Positions 7,980 to 16,532 of a DNA stretch of 64,000 nt are shown piece by piece. A model generated the notes under the pieces. The model made no database searches. It was not told where the DNA came from and saw only the letters and a list, made by a program, of their open reading frames with translations. The stretch lies in the NCBI RefSeq assembly GCF_003860465.1, contig NZ_CP034185.1, positions 62,001 through 126,000 on the forward strand. Direction: 5' to 3'. Position 1 is the first letter of the stretch; the number at the start of each line of letters is the position of its first letter. Source of the stretch: Deinococcus psychrotolerans. GTDB lineage: Bacteria; Deinococcota; Deinococci; Deinococcales; Deinococcaceae. The translations under genes were made by a program, and so were the position numbers.

Positions 7980-10900
7980 ATGACTGCAACAGGAACCATC
8001 TTCGAGGGCTACCGACTGCTCAGGCCCCTCGGCAAAGGCTGGCTCGGTGAAGTCTATGCCGCTCAAAACCTCGACGGGGCATCTATCAGCGCCCTGCGAA
8101 TTATCGCGCCGGAGCTGAGCGCTCAGCCCAAGGTGATCACCAATTTCCGCCGCCTGCATCAAAAGTGGCGGCAGTTGTCTCACCCCAACATCTTGGGCGT
8201 CAGCGAAATCTTAGAGCGCGATCAGCACGTGTATTACGGCATGAACTTGGCCCAAAAGGGTTCGCTGCGCCAACTGCTTCAGGCGCAGGGGCAAAGCGGG
8301 CAGTTCATGGACCTCTTGGTGGTCGTGGATTTGGTGCGCCAAGCCGCCGGAGCGCTGGCCTACGCCCACGACGCCAACTTGATGCACGGCGACCTCAAGC
8401 CCGAAAACCTGCTGCTCAATCCGGCCCGCGCCATCATGGGCCGGCCCGCTTACAGCGTGTTGGTGGCCGACTTCGGGGTCGGCGAGCTGCAAAACTACAC
8501 CCACGGCGTCCATGACCGCTTGATTGTCACCTCGCCTGCCTACATGTCGCCGGAGCAGTGCCGAGGTGTGCGAACCGAGGTCAGAAGCGACATTTACGCG
8601 TTGGGCGTCATCTTGTATGAGCTGCTGACCAACCTGGTGCCGTTTGAAGCCCGCGACCTCGCGGAAGCCGTCGAAAAACACCAGCACGTCGCGCCGATTC
8701 CCCCCGGCCAAATTCGGGTCGACATTCCCCAAGACCTCGAAGAATTGGTGCTGACCTGCCTCGCCAAAGCGCCCGAATACCGTTACCGCACCGCGCAGGA
8801 ACTCGAAGACGCCCTACAAGGGGTGCTCAATCAGCTCATTCCGCAGGGGCCGCGCCCGACGATGGTGCTGCCCGACGTGCCGGAGCCGCCCGCGCCGCGC
8901 ATCGAAGCCATGCGTGACCGCACACCCTTTCCCCGCGTTCAGATCGTGGGCGACGACGGGCAACTCCTGCGGGTCGAGCCGCTCAGGGCTTCGATTATCA
9001 CGGTGGGCCGGGCCAGCACCAACGCCATCGTGCTCGAGCATGTCGGCGTCTCGCGCCACCACCTCAATATCGAAGTGGACGACGACGGCGTCTTTGTCAG
9101 CGATCTGGCGTCCACCAACGGCACCACTTTGGGCGGCGCAGCGCTGGCTCCCCGCACCCGCACGCTGTGGCCCGACGGCGGAATGCTAAGGGTCGAGCCG
9201 TTTTGGCTGCGGCTGCAACCTCCGCAAAAAGTGGTGCAGCAAGCCCGCATCGGCGTGCAAGTCCAAGACAATGACATCGAATTGACCCCTGGCACCGTCA
9301 CCGTCCTCAAGGTCGAACTGGCCAACACCGGGCGCACGGTGGATCACTTTCAGATGGGCGTGGAAGGCGTGCCGCCGGAGTGGGTTCAAAACCTCTACCA
9401 CGAGATTCAACTCAACCCCGGCATGACGGCTTCGACCAGCCTGCGGATTTTGGTGCCCAGAGAATCGCAGTATCCGGCTGACCTTTATGCCGTGCAGGTG
9501 GTGGCCCGCAGCCGCGAAAACCCAGCTGAGTTCGGCTACGCGCCGATGAACTGGAAGGTGCTGCCGTTTACCGAAACCCAAATCGAAGTCACCCCGCGTC
9601 GGCGCAGCGCTTGGCGGCACACCCATTACGACCTCAAGCTCATCAACGCTTCCAACGTGGCGATCACCTACAACATGACGGTGCGCGACGAGGAAGGCCA
9701 GATTCACCTCCAGTCGCCGCTCGAATCGTTGCGGCTGCCCACCGGCGGCGACTTGCGCAACATCATTCCGGTTCGCACCATCATCTACAACAACATGATG
9801 CGGCTGCGCGAGGGCATCGGCAAAGTCAAGATCGAAGCGCTGCCGCAGGGCGTCGAGGTGTTGCCGGGCGCGTCGTTTGAGCACCGCGTGCAAATCAAGC
9901 TGCCGATTCGCTGGATCGCCACCTCGCGCCAGCGCACCCTTAAGCTGCACCCGCAGCCCAATATCGGGCGCGATCATCCTGAAAACATCTCGCTGCTGCA
10001 CCTGCCAGTCATTCCGCTGTGGGCGCTGCCGCTGATGCTGATTTTCGGAATCCTCTTCGCGCTGTGGCTTTTGCAAACGCCCAGTGTCGTATCGGTCACG
10101 GTGGTGCCCGTTGATCCAAAAGTCGGGGGCGCGGCTCAAAATCCCAATCAACCCAAGACCACCAGCCAGCAGCCCCGCACCGGCCAACCGTTTTATCTCG
10201 ACTTCGAAACGCGCAACGCTACCCGCATCGTGGTCAAGCCGTGGAACAAAACGCTGTTCAGGGGCACTGGGCGGCTGCTGATTCCGGAAGGTGTCAAAGA
10301 GCAGACCAACGCTCAGATCACGGTGTACGGGCGCATCAACTCCACATCGACTTCGGTTCTCGTCAGCCCCACACTGCCCACGCCCACCATCAATGTCTTT
10401 ACGGTATCGGCGGAGAATGTCTCCAGCGGCCAAGAAGTGACCCTGCGCTGGAATGTCAGCAACGGGAAAGACGTCACCATCAGTTCGCTGGGCACCGTAC
10501 CAGCCAAAGGCGAAAAGCAGATCAAAGTCACCCAGAACACGGATTTTACCCTGACGGCCAAAGCCAGCAACGGCGGCGAAGACATCAGCAAAACGGTCAA
10601 CGTCAAGGTGTTGGAGGCCAACATCGACTCGTTCGAGGTAACTCCCACCCAGGCCAAAGTCGGCGACACCGTGAAGCTGAGCTGGAAAGTTCGCAACGCC
10701 AGTAGCGTCAGCATTGACCAGATTGGCACAGTTCCGGCCCAAGGCAGCGCCGATTACACCGTGCAGGGCGATCAAGCCTTTGTGTTGCGGGCAAAGGTCG
10801 GCGACCAAGAGTTGAGCAAGACCGTCAATCTCAAGGTGCTTGCGCCCAACCTCGAAACATTCACCATCAACCCGCCTAACCCCAGAGTCGGCGACACCGT

Positions 10901-12758
10901 AACGGTGACTTGGCGGGTCAACAACGCTTCTAAAATCACGCTCGATCCGTTCGGGCCAGTGGAGTCCAATGGGCAGCGGCAAGTCGTCATCAACGGGAAC
11001 ACCATTTTCCACCTCTCGGCCAGCAACGGTCAAAATCTCACCGACCTAGGCACCTTTCCAGTGACGCCGGGAGTGAAAACGCCCAACCTGACTATCTTCA
11101 GCGCTTCGCCGCGCAAACCCAGAGTGGGCCAGCCTGTCACCCTGACTTGGGTCAGCGAAAACGCCGACACCGCCGAACTCAGCGGGATTCCCGGCCAAGG
11201 CACCCTGGCACTGCCTGCTTCGGGTTCGACCACCATCACCGCGCCTGCCAACGACATCTCATTGACCATCACCGTCAAAAGCGGCGGCGGCAGTCAAGCG
11301 CGAATGTTGGCGCTGCCGGTGTTGCCTGCCGCGCCAACGCCTGCGGCACCTCAGCCCAAACCGACACCTCAAAGCAGCGTCAGCGTGGCTGGGCCGATTA
11401 CAGTTCCAAAACCAGTGACCTCACCTCAACCAACCACGTCCCAACCCTCAACTCCGACCCCACAGCCGGCTGCACCCACCCCGGTGCCTGACAAGCAACC
11501 CACTGCCGCGCCGCCGCCGAGTCCGCAGGTCATAAACTTCACCGCCCGGCCGTCCAGCGTCCGCAGTGGACAGCCGGTGACACTGACTTGGGCCACCAAA
11601 AACGCTGCGCTCATCAAGATTTTTCCGGGCGGGCAGCGGTTGGATGCCAGCGGCAGCTTGGTCGTCACGCCATCGGCGAATACGGTGTACACCTTGCTGG
11701 CCGACGGTGTGAGGGGCCGGGCCAATGTGCAAGTCACCCCGAATCCTCAGACCCCCATTACTCCAGTGGTGGTGCCCAAGCCGAGTCCGGCTGTGCCCGC
11801 CGCTCCCAGTCCCAAAATTACGGCCTTTAAAGTGGAACCGGGAGTTATCCAATTGGGCCAGAGCGTCACCATCACTTGGGATACCCAAAACGCCAAATCC
11901 GTCAAGCTGTTTCCCGGTGGCGTCGCTTTAGACAGCAGCGGCAAACTCACCCTCAAACCGAAGGCCAGCGTGATGTATAGCTTGGTCGCCGACAGACTGC
12001 GGAAATTGGGAGGTGTGACGGTGACAGCGCCCGCCGCACCCAAGCCCTCAGCCAGTGCGCCAGCCCCAGTCCCCACCCCAACGCGGCCAAATCCAGTACC
12101 TACTCCTTCAGCAAGCCCTTCACCACAGCCGGGAAGCGCGGGGCGAATCAGGGGACAAGTCATCGAATTCACTGCTGAGCCGTCTACCGTCACGCCGGGG
12201 CAGCCCGTGACCCTGACATGGAGAACCAAAGACGCCAAATCGGTCAGGCTGTTTCCTTACGCAGGCACGCGGGGACGGGCCATGCAGGAAAGCGGCACAC
12301 TGATTGTCAAACCGACCGCGACCACCATCTATACCTTGCTGGCCGATTCGTCGAATTTCAAAGTCAAGGTGATTGTTGAGGGCAGTAACGCTCCCAGCAC
12401 GCCCGCACCTGAGCCGGCACCCCCGGCCAATACGCCCAACAACTCGCTGGAGATCAACGACTTCAGCGTAACGCCTAAGCAAGTCAGCGCTGGAGAGAGC
12501 GTGGTCATTCGCTGGGACGTGAGCGGAGCCGATCAAGTCGTGATCGCCGGACTTGGTTCGCAGCCGCAGCCCGCCAAAGGCGAAGCGACGAGAGTGGCCA
12601 AAAGCAGTACCATTTTCTCCCTTCGGGCCACCGCCGGAGACAAGATCATCCGCAAAATTCAGACGGTTCAAGTGATGGCGGCCAACACAGCGTCAGCCAG
12701 CGCAGAGACAAATACAGAAACGAGCACCTTGTCCGGCACATCTCAAGACGGGCCCTAA
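7980..12758 (+). CDS. Ser/Thr kinase-like / FHA / Ig-repeat membrane protein of the eCIS locus
   Basis: 1592 residues. Order: kinase fold (8-285), FHA domain (318-410; VGRASTNAIVLEHVGVSRHH and STNGT), a beta-rich region (415-665), one membrane helix (about 675-695, IPLWALPLMLIFGILFALWL), then about 890 residues of Ig-like repeats and Pro-rich linkers, predicted outside. Kinase motifs: Gly loop GKGWLGEVY, MHGDLKPENLL (D138, K140, N143), DFG (164-166), SPE (190-192). The lysine of the VAIK motif is replaced by Arg (SALR, R40) and HRD is HGD, so activity is in doubt. Eight repeats start with a pattern like FTVSAENVSSGQEVTLRW. In type VI secretion a membrane kinase and an FHA protein control firing; the same role is inferred here. 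No ribosome site precedes the ATG; TAAACT lies 11 bases upstream. Confidence 0.88.
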   Translation: MTATGTIFEGYRLLRPLGKGWLGEVYAAQNLDGASISALRIIAPELSAQPKVITNFRRLHQKWRQLSHPNILGVSEILERDQHVYYGMNLAQKGSLRQLLQAQGQSGQFMDLLVVVDLVRQAAGALAYAHDANLMHGDLKPENLLLNPARAIMGRPAYSVLVADFGVGELQNYTHGVHDRLIVTSPAYMSPEQCRGVRTEVRSDIYALGVILYELLTNLVPFEARDLAEAVEKHQHVAPIPPGQIRVDIPQDLEELVLTCLAKAPEYRYRTAQELEDALQGVLNQLIPQGPRPTMVLPDVPEPPAPRIEAMRDRTPFPRVQIVGDDGQLLRVEPLRASIITVGRASTNAIVLEHVGVSRHHLNIEVDDDGVFVSDLASTNGTTLGGAALAPRTRTLWPDGGMLRVEPFWLRLQPPQKVVQQARIGVQVQDNDIELTPGTVTVLKVELANTGRTVDHFQMGVEGVPPEWVQNLYHEIQLNPGMTASTSLRILVPRESQYPADLYAVQVVARSRENPAEFGYAPMNWKVLPFTETQIEVTPRRRSAWRHTHYDLKLINASNVAITYNMTVRDEEGQIHLQSPLESLRLPTGGDLRNIIPVRTIIYNNMMRLREGIGKVKIEALPQGVEVLPGASFEHRVQIKLPIRWIATSRQRTLKLHPQPNIGRDHPENISLLHLPVIPLWALPLMLIFGILFALWLLQTPSVVSVTVVPVDPKVGGAAQNPNQPKTTSQQPRTGQPFYLDFETRNATRIVVKPWNKTLFRGTGRLLIPEGVKEQTNAQITVYGRINSTSTSVLVSPTLPTPTINVFTVSAENVSSGQEVTLRWNVSNGKDVTISSLGTVPAKGEKQIKVTQNTDFTLTAKASNGGEDISKTVNVKVLEANIDSFEVTPTQAKVGDTVKLSWKVRNASSVSIDQIGTVPAQGSADYTVQGDQAFVLRAKVGDQELSKTVNLKVLAPNLETFTINPPNPRVGDTVTVTWRVNNASKITLDPFGPVESNGQRQVVINGNTIFHLSASNGQNLTDLGTFPVTPGVKTPNLTIFSASPRKPRVGQPVTLTWVSENADTAELSGIPGQGTLALPASGSTTITAPANDISLTITVKSGGGSQARMLALPVLPAAPTPAAPQPKPTPQSSVSVAGPITVPKPVTSPQPTTSQPSTPTPQPAAPTPVPDKQPTAAPPPSPQVINFTARPSSVRSGQPVTLTWATKNAALIKIFPGGQRLDASGSLVVTPSANTVYTLLADGVRGRANVQVTPNPQTPITPVVVPKPSPAVPAAPSPKITAFKVEPGVIQLGQSVTITWDTQNAKSVKLFPGGVALDSSGKLTLKPKASVMYSLVADRLRKLGGVTVTAPAAPKPSASAPAPVPTPTRPNPVPTPSASPSPQPGSAGRIRGQVIEFTAEPSTVTPGQPVTLTWRTKDAKSVRLFPYAGTRGRAMQESGTLIVKPTATTIYTLLADSSNFKVKVIVEGSNAPSTPAPEPAPPANTPNNSLEINDFSVTPKQVSAGESVVIRWDVSGADQVVIAGLGSQPQPAKGEATRVAKSSTIFSLRATAGDKIIRKIQTVQVMAANTASASAETNTETSTLSGTSQDGP

Positions 12759-12847
12759 TCTGAACTTTCCCACCAGACTCCGTTTCGTGATTTACTGTAC
12801 TGAGTTCTTATTTCGCTTCTGGGTGCTTCGGCTGAGCATAAGACACT

Positions 12848-12876
12848 TTGTTCTGGTTTGCCCGCACCAGTATTCT
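12848..12876 (+). promoter_or_regulatory. Candidate promoter for the tube/VgrG gene pair
   Basis: TTGTTC and TATTCT are separated by 17 bases, 43 bases before the next start codon. A small hairpin (GCCGC-TTAGAGA-GCGGC) follows in the leader. It would allow the two baseplate genes downstream to be made independently of the long kinase gene. Confidence 0.5.
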
Positions 12877-12918
12877 TTCAACGCCGCTTAGAGAGCGGCA
12901 TGTTTGGGGAGGGAGATC

Positions 12919-13491
12919 ATGTCCGATGGCCCACTGATTAAAGCCAATATCCACACGATTGAAGGCCCGAAGATTTCGGTGGATTGCCTGTTCAATCCCA
13001 AAGAGTATCAAGTGCAGCGCAGTAACAACTGGGGACAGGCCGATAACAGTACCAAAAACGCCTTCGACTTGACTTTTTCTGGCAGCTCCGGTGCAAAACT
13101 CAGCTTGCAACTTTTCTTTGACACCTATTTGCGCGAAAATGACAGAGAAGTTAAAGATGTCCGGGTTTACACCGATAAGCTATGGCAGATGATGAATATT
13201 GAAGATTCGCTGCGCGATCCCAAAACACAGAAGGGACGGCCTCCCCGTGTACTGTTTCAGTGGGGCAAAAACTGGCTCTTTAATGCGGTGATGACCAGTA
13301 TGCAGCAGCAGTACACCCTTTTTACGCCTTCTGGAATGCCGGTTCGGGCGATGGTCACCGTTGAATTTCAAGAATCGCTTGAACATTCTTCACTGATGGC
13401 CAGCAGCAGCACCAGCGAAATGATCAGCGAGCGGGTGCGCCACGACGCTTCTGGTTACACAGGCGATTTGCGCCAGAAGTACGGGCGGTGA
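12919..13491 (+). CDS. eCIS tube-to-spike adaptor protein (Pvc7/Afp7-like, CIS tube N-terminal domain)
   Basis: 190 residues from an ATG with GGGAGGGAG just upstream. The N-terminal half has the family pattern KANIHTIEGPKISVDCLFNP, KEYQVQRSNNW and SLQLFFDTYLRE, typical of the CIS tube-protein domain (Pvc7/Afp7) that joins the tube to the central spike. The usual family member is longer and ends in a LysM motif; here the C-terminus is Ser-rich (about 160-175) and I see no LysM, so this is a short form. It starts a two-gene block with the VgrG-like spike, six bases apart. Function is assigned from family knowledge and position. Confidence 0.85.
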   Translation: MSDGPLIKANIHTIEGPKISVDCLFNPKEYQVQRSNNWGQADNSTKNAFDLTFSGSSGAKLSLQLFFDTYLRENDREVKDVRVYTDKLWQMMNIEDSLRDPKTQKGRPPRVLFQWGKNWLFNAVMTSMQQQYTLFTPSGMPVRAMVTVEFQESLEHSSLMASSSTSEMISERVRHDASGYTGDLRQKYGR

Positions 13492-13497
13492 AGCGAA

Positions 13498-15165
13498 ATG
13501 ACCGCTGAAGCCAAGACCTCCATCAACTTGAGCGGCTCCGTTCCAAATTTCTATATTCGGGTGAACGGTGACCTCGCCACCGAGGAGATGCTCAGCTTGC
13601 AGTCGCTGAGCGTCGAAAGCAGTTTGCACTTACCGGACATGTTGACGCTCACTTTGCGCGATTTGACACCAATCAAACCGGAGGGCAAAGCCTACAAGTT
13701 CATTGACGACGAAAAAGGCAAGTTTCAAAATGGCAGTTCAGTGACCGTTTCTATCGCTGTAGACACCAACCGCGAAAGCGATGTCTTCGACGGCCAAGTG
13801 GTCGAAGTGGAAGCCCACTTGCTGCAACACGGTCAGCAACTCGTGGTGCGTGCCTTTGACCGGCTGCACCTGCTGGCACGCGGCACGTTTACCCGCACCT
13901 TCCAGAATGTCACCGACATGGATCTGGTCAAGAAAATCGCCAGCTTGCACGGCCTGACGCCGGTGGTCGGGCCAGCCGATTTCGTGCATGATTACGTGCT
14001 GCAAAGCAACCAGACCGACCTCGAGTTCCTGCGAGATAGAGCGGTCAAGCTCGGCTACTTACTGTTCGTGGAAGGGAGCAAGCTCCACTGCGTTCCGATG
14101 GGCAGCTTGGGAACGGCAGGGGATTTGCAGTGGGGCGTCAACCTGATTGAATTTCAGCCGCGTGTCAGCAGCCTGGAGCAGGCCAGCGGCACCACCCTCA
14201 GAAGCTGGGATCCACAGCGCAAAAAAGCGGTGGTCAGTTCGACCGGCAAAGGCAAAGGCGAACCGGGCGTCGCCGCCGCCGGGGAAACAGATCTGTCAGC
14301 GGACTACACCCTGACGCAGCACGTGGTCCGCAAAGAGAAGCTGGCCGATTTGTATGTGGCGGGCAGCGCCGATGAGAAGCGCCAGAAGTTCGTCGAGGCC
14401 ACCGGCGTCGCAGGCGGCTCCCCCAAGATGAAGGCGGGACGAACCGTCAACCTGACCGGGGTAAGTGACCGCTATTCGGGCAGTTACGTCCTCTCGGCGG
14501 TCAACCACCAATTTCAGACCCAGAGCGGTTACACCACCGAGTTTACGGTCAGCGGCATGCGTGCGCCGGACGTGGCGCAGACGCTGGCAGGCGCTCACAA
14601 GCCCAAAACCCAGTACGGCTTTGTGATCGGTATCGTGACCAACAACGACGACCCCAAAGATCAGGGCAGGGTCAAGATCAAGTTTCCCTGGCTCTCGGAA
14701 AAGCATGAAAGCGACTGGGCCCGGATCGCGGTTCCCGGCGGCGGCAACAAGCGCGGGATGGCCTGGATTCCGGAAGTGAACGACGAAGTGCTGTGCGGCT
14801 TTGAAATGGGCGACATGCATCACCCTTACGTGATCGGCGGTTTGTGGAACGGCCTTGATTTGCCGCCGGAGAAGACCAAGCAGTTGGTGAAAGGCGGCAA
14901 GACCATCCACCGCGTTCACTACACCCGCAAGGGCCACAAAATTATTCTCGACGACAGTGACGATACGCCCGGCATCATAGTTGAGGATATGAACGGCAAT
15001 GTCATTCATATCGACAGCAAGAAGAACAAGCTGACCATCACCATGAAGGGTGATATTTCTATAGAGTCCAAAGGCAAGATGAATCTTAAAGCCCAAAGTG
15101 GTATTGATATTGATGGCGGCTTAGGCGTCGTGAATGTCAAGGGCTCACTGATCAAACTCAATTAA
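13498..15165 (+). CDS. eCIS central spike protein, VgrG / gpD-gp5-like (Pvc8/Afp8)
   Basis: 555 residues with the VgrG layout. A gpD/gp27-like part (1-350) includes FDGQVVEVEAHLLQHGQQLV and FLRDRAVKLGYLLFVEGSKL. An OB-fold gp5-like domain (about 372-465) has YGFVIGIVTNNDDPKDQGRV, KIKFPWLSEKHESDWARI and GDMHHPYVIGGLWNG. The C-terminal beta-rich needle (about 470-555) ends in INLKAQ/GGLGVV-like short repeats. The trimer forms the spike under the baseplate and is capped by the PAAR protein. The start codon lies six bases after the upstream stop. A bidirectional hairpin lies 47 bases after the stop, where this unit meets the convergent one. Confidence 0.93.
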   Translation: MTAEAKTSINLSGSVPNFYIRVNGDLATEEMLSLQSLSVESSLHLPDMLTLTLRDLTPIKPEGKAYKFIDDEKGKFQNGSSVTVSIAVDTNRESDVFDGQVVEVEAHLLQHGQQLVVRAFDRLHLLARGTFTRTFQNVTDMDLVKKIASLHGLTPVVGPADFVHDYVLQSNQTDLEFLRDRAVKLGYLLFVEGSKLHCVPMGSLGTAGDLQWGVNLIEFQPRVSSLEQASGTTLRSWDPQRKKAVVSSTGKGKGEPGVAAAGETDLSADYTLTQHVVRKEKLADLYVAGSADEKRQKFVEATGVAGGSPKMKAGRTVNLTGVSDRYSGSYVLSAVNHQFQTQSGYTTEFTVSGMRAPDVAQTLAGAHKPKTQYGFVIGIVTNNDDPKDQGRVKIKFPWLSEKHESDWARIAVPGGGNKRGMAWIPEVNDEVLCGFEMGDMHHPYVIGGLWNGLDLPPEKTKQLVKGGKTIHRVHYTRKGHKIILDDSDDTPGIIVEDMNGNVIHIDSKKNKLTITMKGDISIESKGKMNLKAQSGIDIDGGLGVVNVKGSLIKLN

Positions 15166-15211
15166 GCCGACGATTTGGTTTTGATGCTGAGCCAAACCCA
15201 CGATAAATGAA

Positions 15212-15243
15212 AACGCCCTCAGTTCAAGTAACCTGAAGGCGTT
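15212..15243. terminator. Bidirectional terminator between the two convergent eCIS units
   Basis: AACGCC at 15212-15217 pairs with GGCGTT at 15238-15243, extended inward by TCAG/CTGA. A/T-rich bases flank both sides. It lies between the VgrG-like stop (15165) and the DUF4255 stop (15257), so it can end both transcripts. Confidence 0.65.
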
Positions 15244-15256
15244 ATTGCTTGCAACT

Positions 15257-16165
15257 CTATTTGGTCTTCTTCTGCGGTTTGGTTGCTTGCGGCTTGATTG
15301 CTGGTGGGTTGTCTGATTCCGGCTCATTCGGAAGCGGCTCATCGGGCAAGGTAATTTCCACACTGCCCGGCACACTCCCCAGGATTTGCCAGTTACTCTC
15401 GCCAAAAAGCCGTACCAGGAGCTGTGAGACCTCATTGTGTGGCAGCCGCGTGGTAAAAATGCCGTCTGCGTCGCTGAAGCTCAAGCCTGGCGCGTCTGGC
15501 AAGCGGACTTCAGCGCCTGCCACGCCTTCCCCGTCGGGGCCGCGCAACACCCAGCCGTAGCGCTCCACCGAGTAGACCACTTCGCCGGAATCGGTGTTGC
15601 GAATGCCCACGTTGACGCCGACCACCAGCGTGCGGAGGTACTCGATATTGAGATCGAGCGGCACCGTCAGCACGTAATTGATGCTGGGGCGAGGCGGCGT
15701 GCCCAACACGCTCCACAGTTCGCTGGGGCGCGGCGCGGTTTCAGGATTGGCAACTTGCGCCGAGAGCGGCACGTCCAGCGACCGCACCTCTTGGGGGAGA
15801 AGTTGATCTGGCCAGTCGGTGTTGCGCATCAACGTGGCCAGCACCCGCCACAGCACCTGCCATTCCTGTTCTTCGAGTTCTGCGGTCTGGGATTTGAAAT
15901 GGGCGGTAATGACGTACTTGAGATCAATTCGGCGCGGATGAAGGCGCTGGGTTTCGCTTGGAAAGGCCGATAAGCGCTCAAATCCCATATCACGCAGCTT
16001 GAGATTTTCCAGAATGTCGTAAAGATAAAAATTAAGAGTCGGACGGCTGATGCCGGAAGCCCATTCACGGGTCGGCACCGCGAAGGTGATGTCGATGTCA
16101 CCCGCCGGAATTTTGCCTTCGTGCTGGAGCATGGTTCGCAGCGCTTCGTGAATTTCGCCGATCAT
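15257..16165 (-). CDS. eCIS terminal cap protein, DUF4255 / Pvc16-like
   Basis: 302 residues. The start MIGEIHEALRTMLQHEGKIP and the block RPTLNFYLYDILENLKLRD are typical of the DUF4255 (Pvc16 N-terminal) family, which caps the distal end of the sheath-tube trunk and sets its length. The C-terminal 100 residues form a separate beta domain (DAPGLSFSDADGIFTTRLP) and a charged Pro/Lys-rich tail. The frame extends 16 codons further upstream, but ATG at 16165 matches the family N-terminus. Its A is shared with the TAA stop of the PAAR gene (TAATG), a sign of translational coupling. It is the last gene of this leftward unit. Confidence 0.9.
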   Translation of the reverse strand: MIGEIHEALRTMLQHEGKIPAGDIDITFAVPTREWASGISRPTLNFYLYDILENLKLRDMGFERLSAFPSETQRLHPRRIDLKYVITAHFKSQTAELEEQEWQVLWRVLATLMRNTDWPDQLLPQEVRSLDVPLSAQVANPETAPRPSELWSVLGTPPRPSINYVLTVPLDLNIEYLRTLVVGVNVGIRNTDSGEVVYSVERYGWVLRGPDGEGVAGAEVRLPDAPGLSFSDADGIFTTRLPHNEVSQLLVRLFGESNWQILGSVPGSVEITLPDEPLPNEPESDNPPAIKPQATKPQKKTK

Positions 16166-16443
16166 TAACCGATGAGTACCGTGAACTGCGTGGCGATCAG
16201 CGTAGCGCTGCAACTAATCAGATCGTTGGCGCGGGCGGCAGGCTTGCCCTCAATCAGCACCGAGGACGATCCGCCAGCGATGACTTGCGGGCCGTGAAAA
16301 GGCGTCACGATCGGCGGCGTCTCCAGATGCGCATCGCCCATGCGGGCCGCAGGCCGCCCCCCGATCAGCACCGTCGCCGCGCCGGAGGTGGTGACGCCTG
16401 TATGCGTGCCGAGGTCGCCCAGACAACTTGCAGGTTGAGACAT
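16165..16443 (-). CDS. PAAR-domain spike tip protein
   Basis: 92 residues, a single PAAR domain with repeated VLIGGRPAARMGD / VLIEGKPAARANDLIS motifs and Cys/His metal ligands (H in FHGP, C79). PAAR proteins form the sharp metal-bound tip on the VgrG trimer and can carry effectors. This one has no extension, so it is a tip only. AAGGGC lies directly before the ATG. The stop overlaps the start of the DUF4255 gene. Confidence 0.92.
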   Translation of the reverse strand: MSQPASCLGDLGTHTGVTTSGAATVLIGGRPAARMGDAHLETPPIVTPFHGPQVIAGGSSSVLIEGKPAARANDLISCSATLIATQFTVLIG

Positions 16444-16532
16444 GCCCTTATGGTGCCGGACAAGCCAGCAACTTGCAAGTTGCGCTTCGGTTTACCTTCG
16501 CAAGTGGAGCACAGCCACAACCGCTCCCGCCG

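Noticed and set aside
9186..11033. 615-codon open frame on the minus strand opposite the kinase/Ig-repeat gene
   Set aside because: It is a mirror of a high-G+C gene with strong coding signal on the plus strand, lacks a ribosome site, and is rich in Arg, Gly and His without domains.
10380..12700. Repeated DNA in the kinase gene as a recombination hotspot
   Set aside because: The repeats are similar at protein level but well diverged in DNA, so they are old domain duplications.
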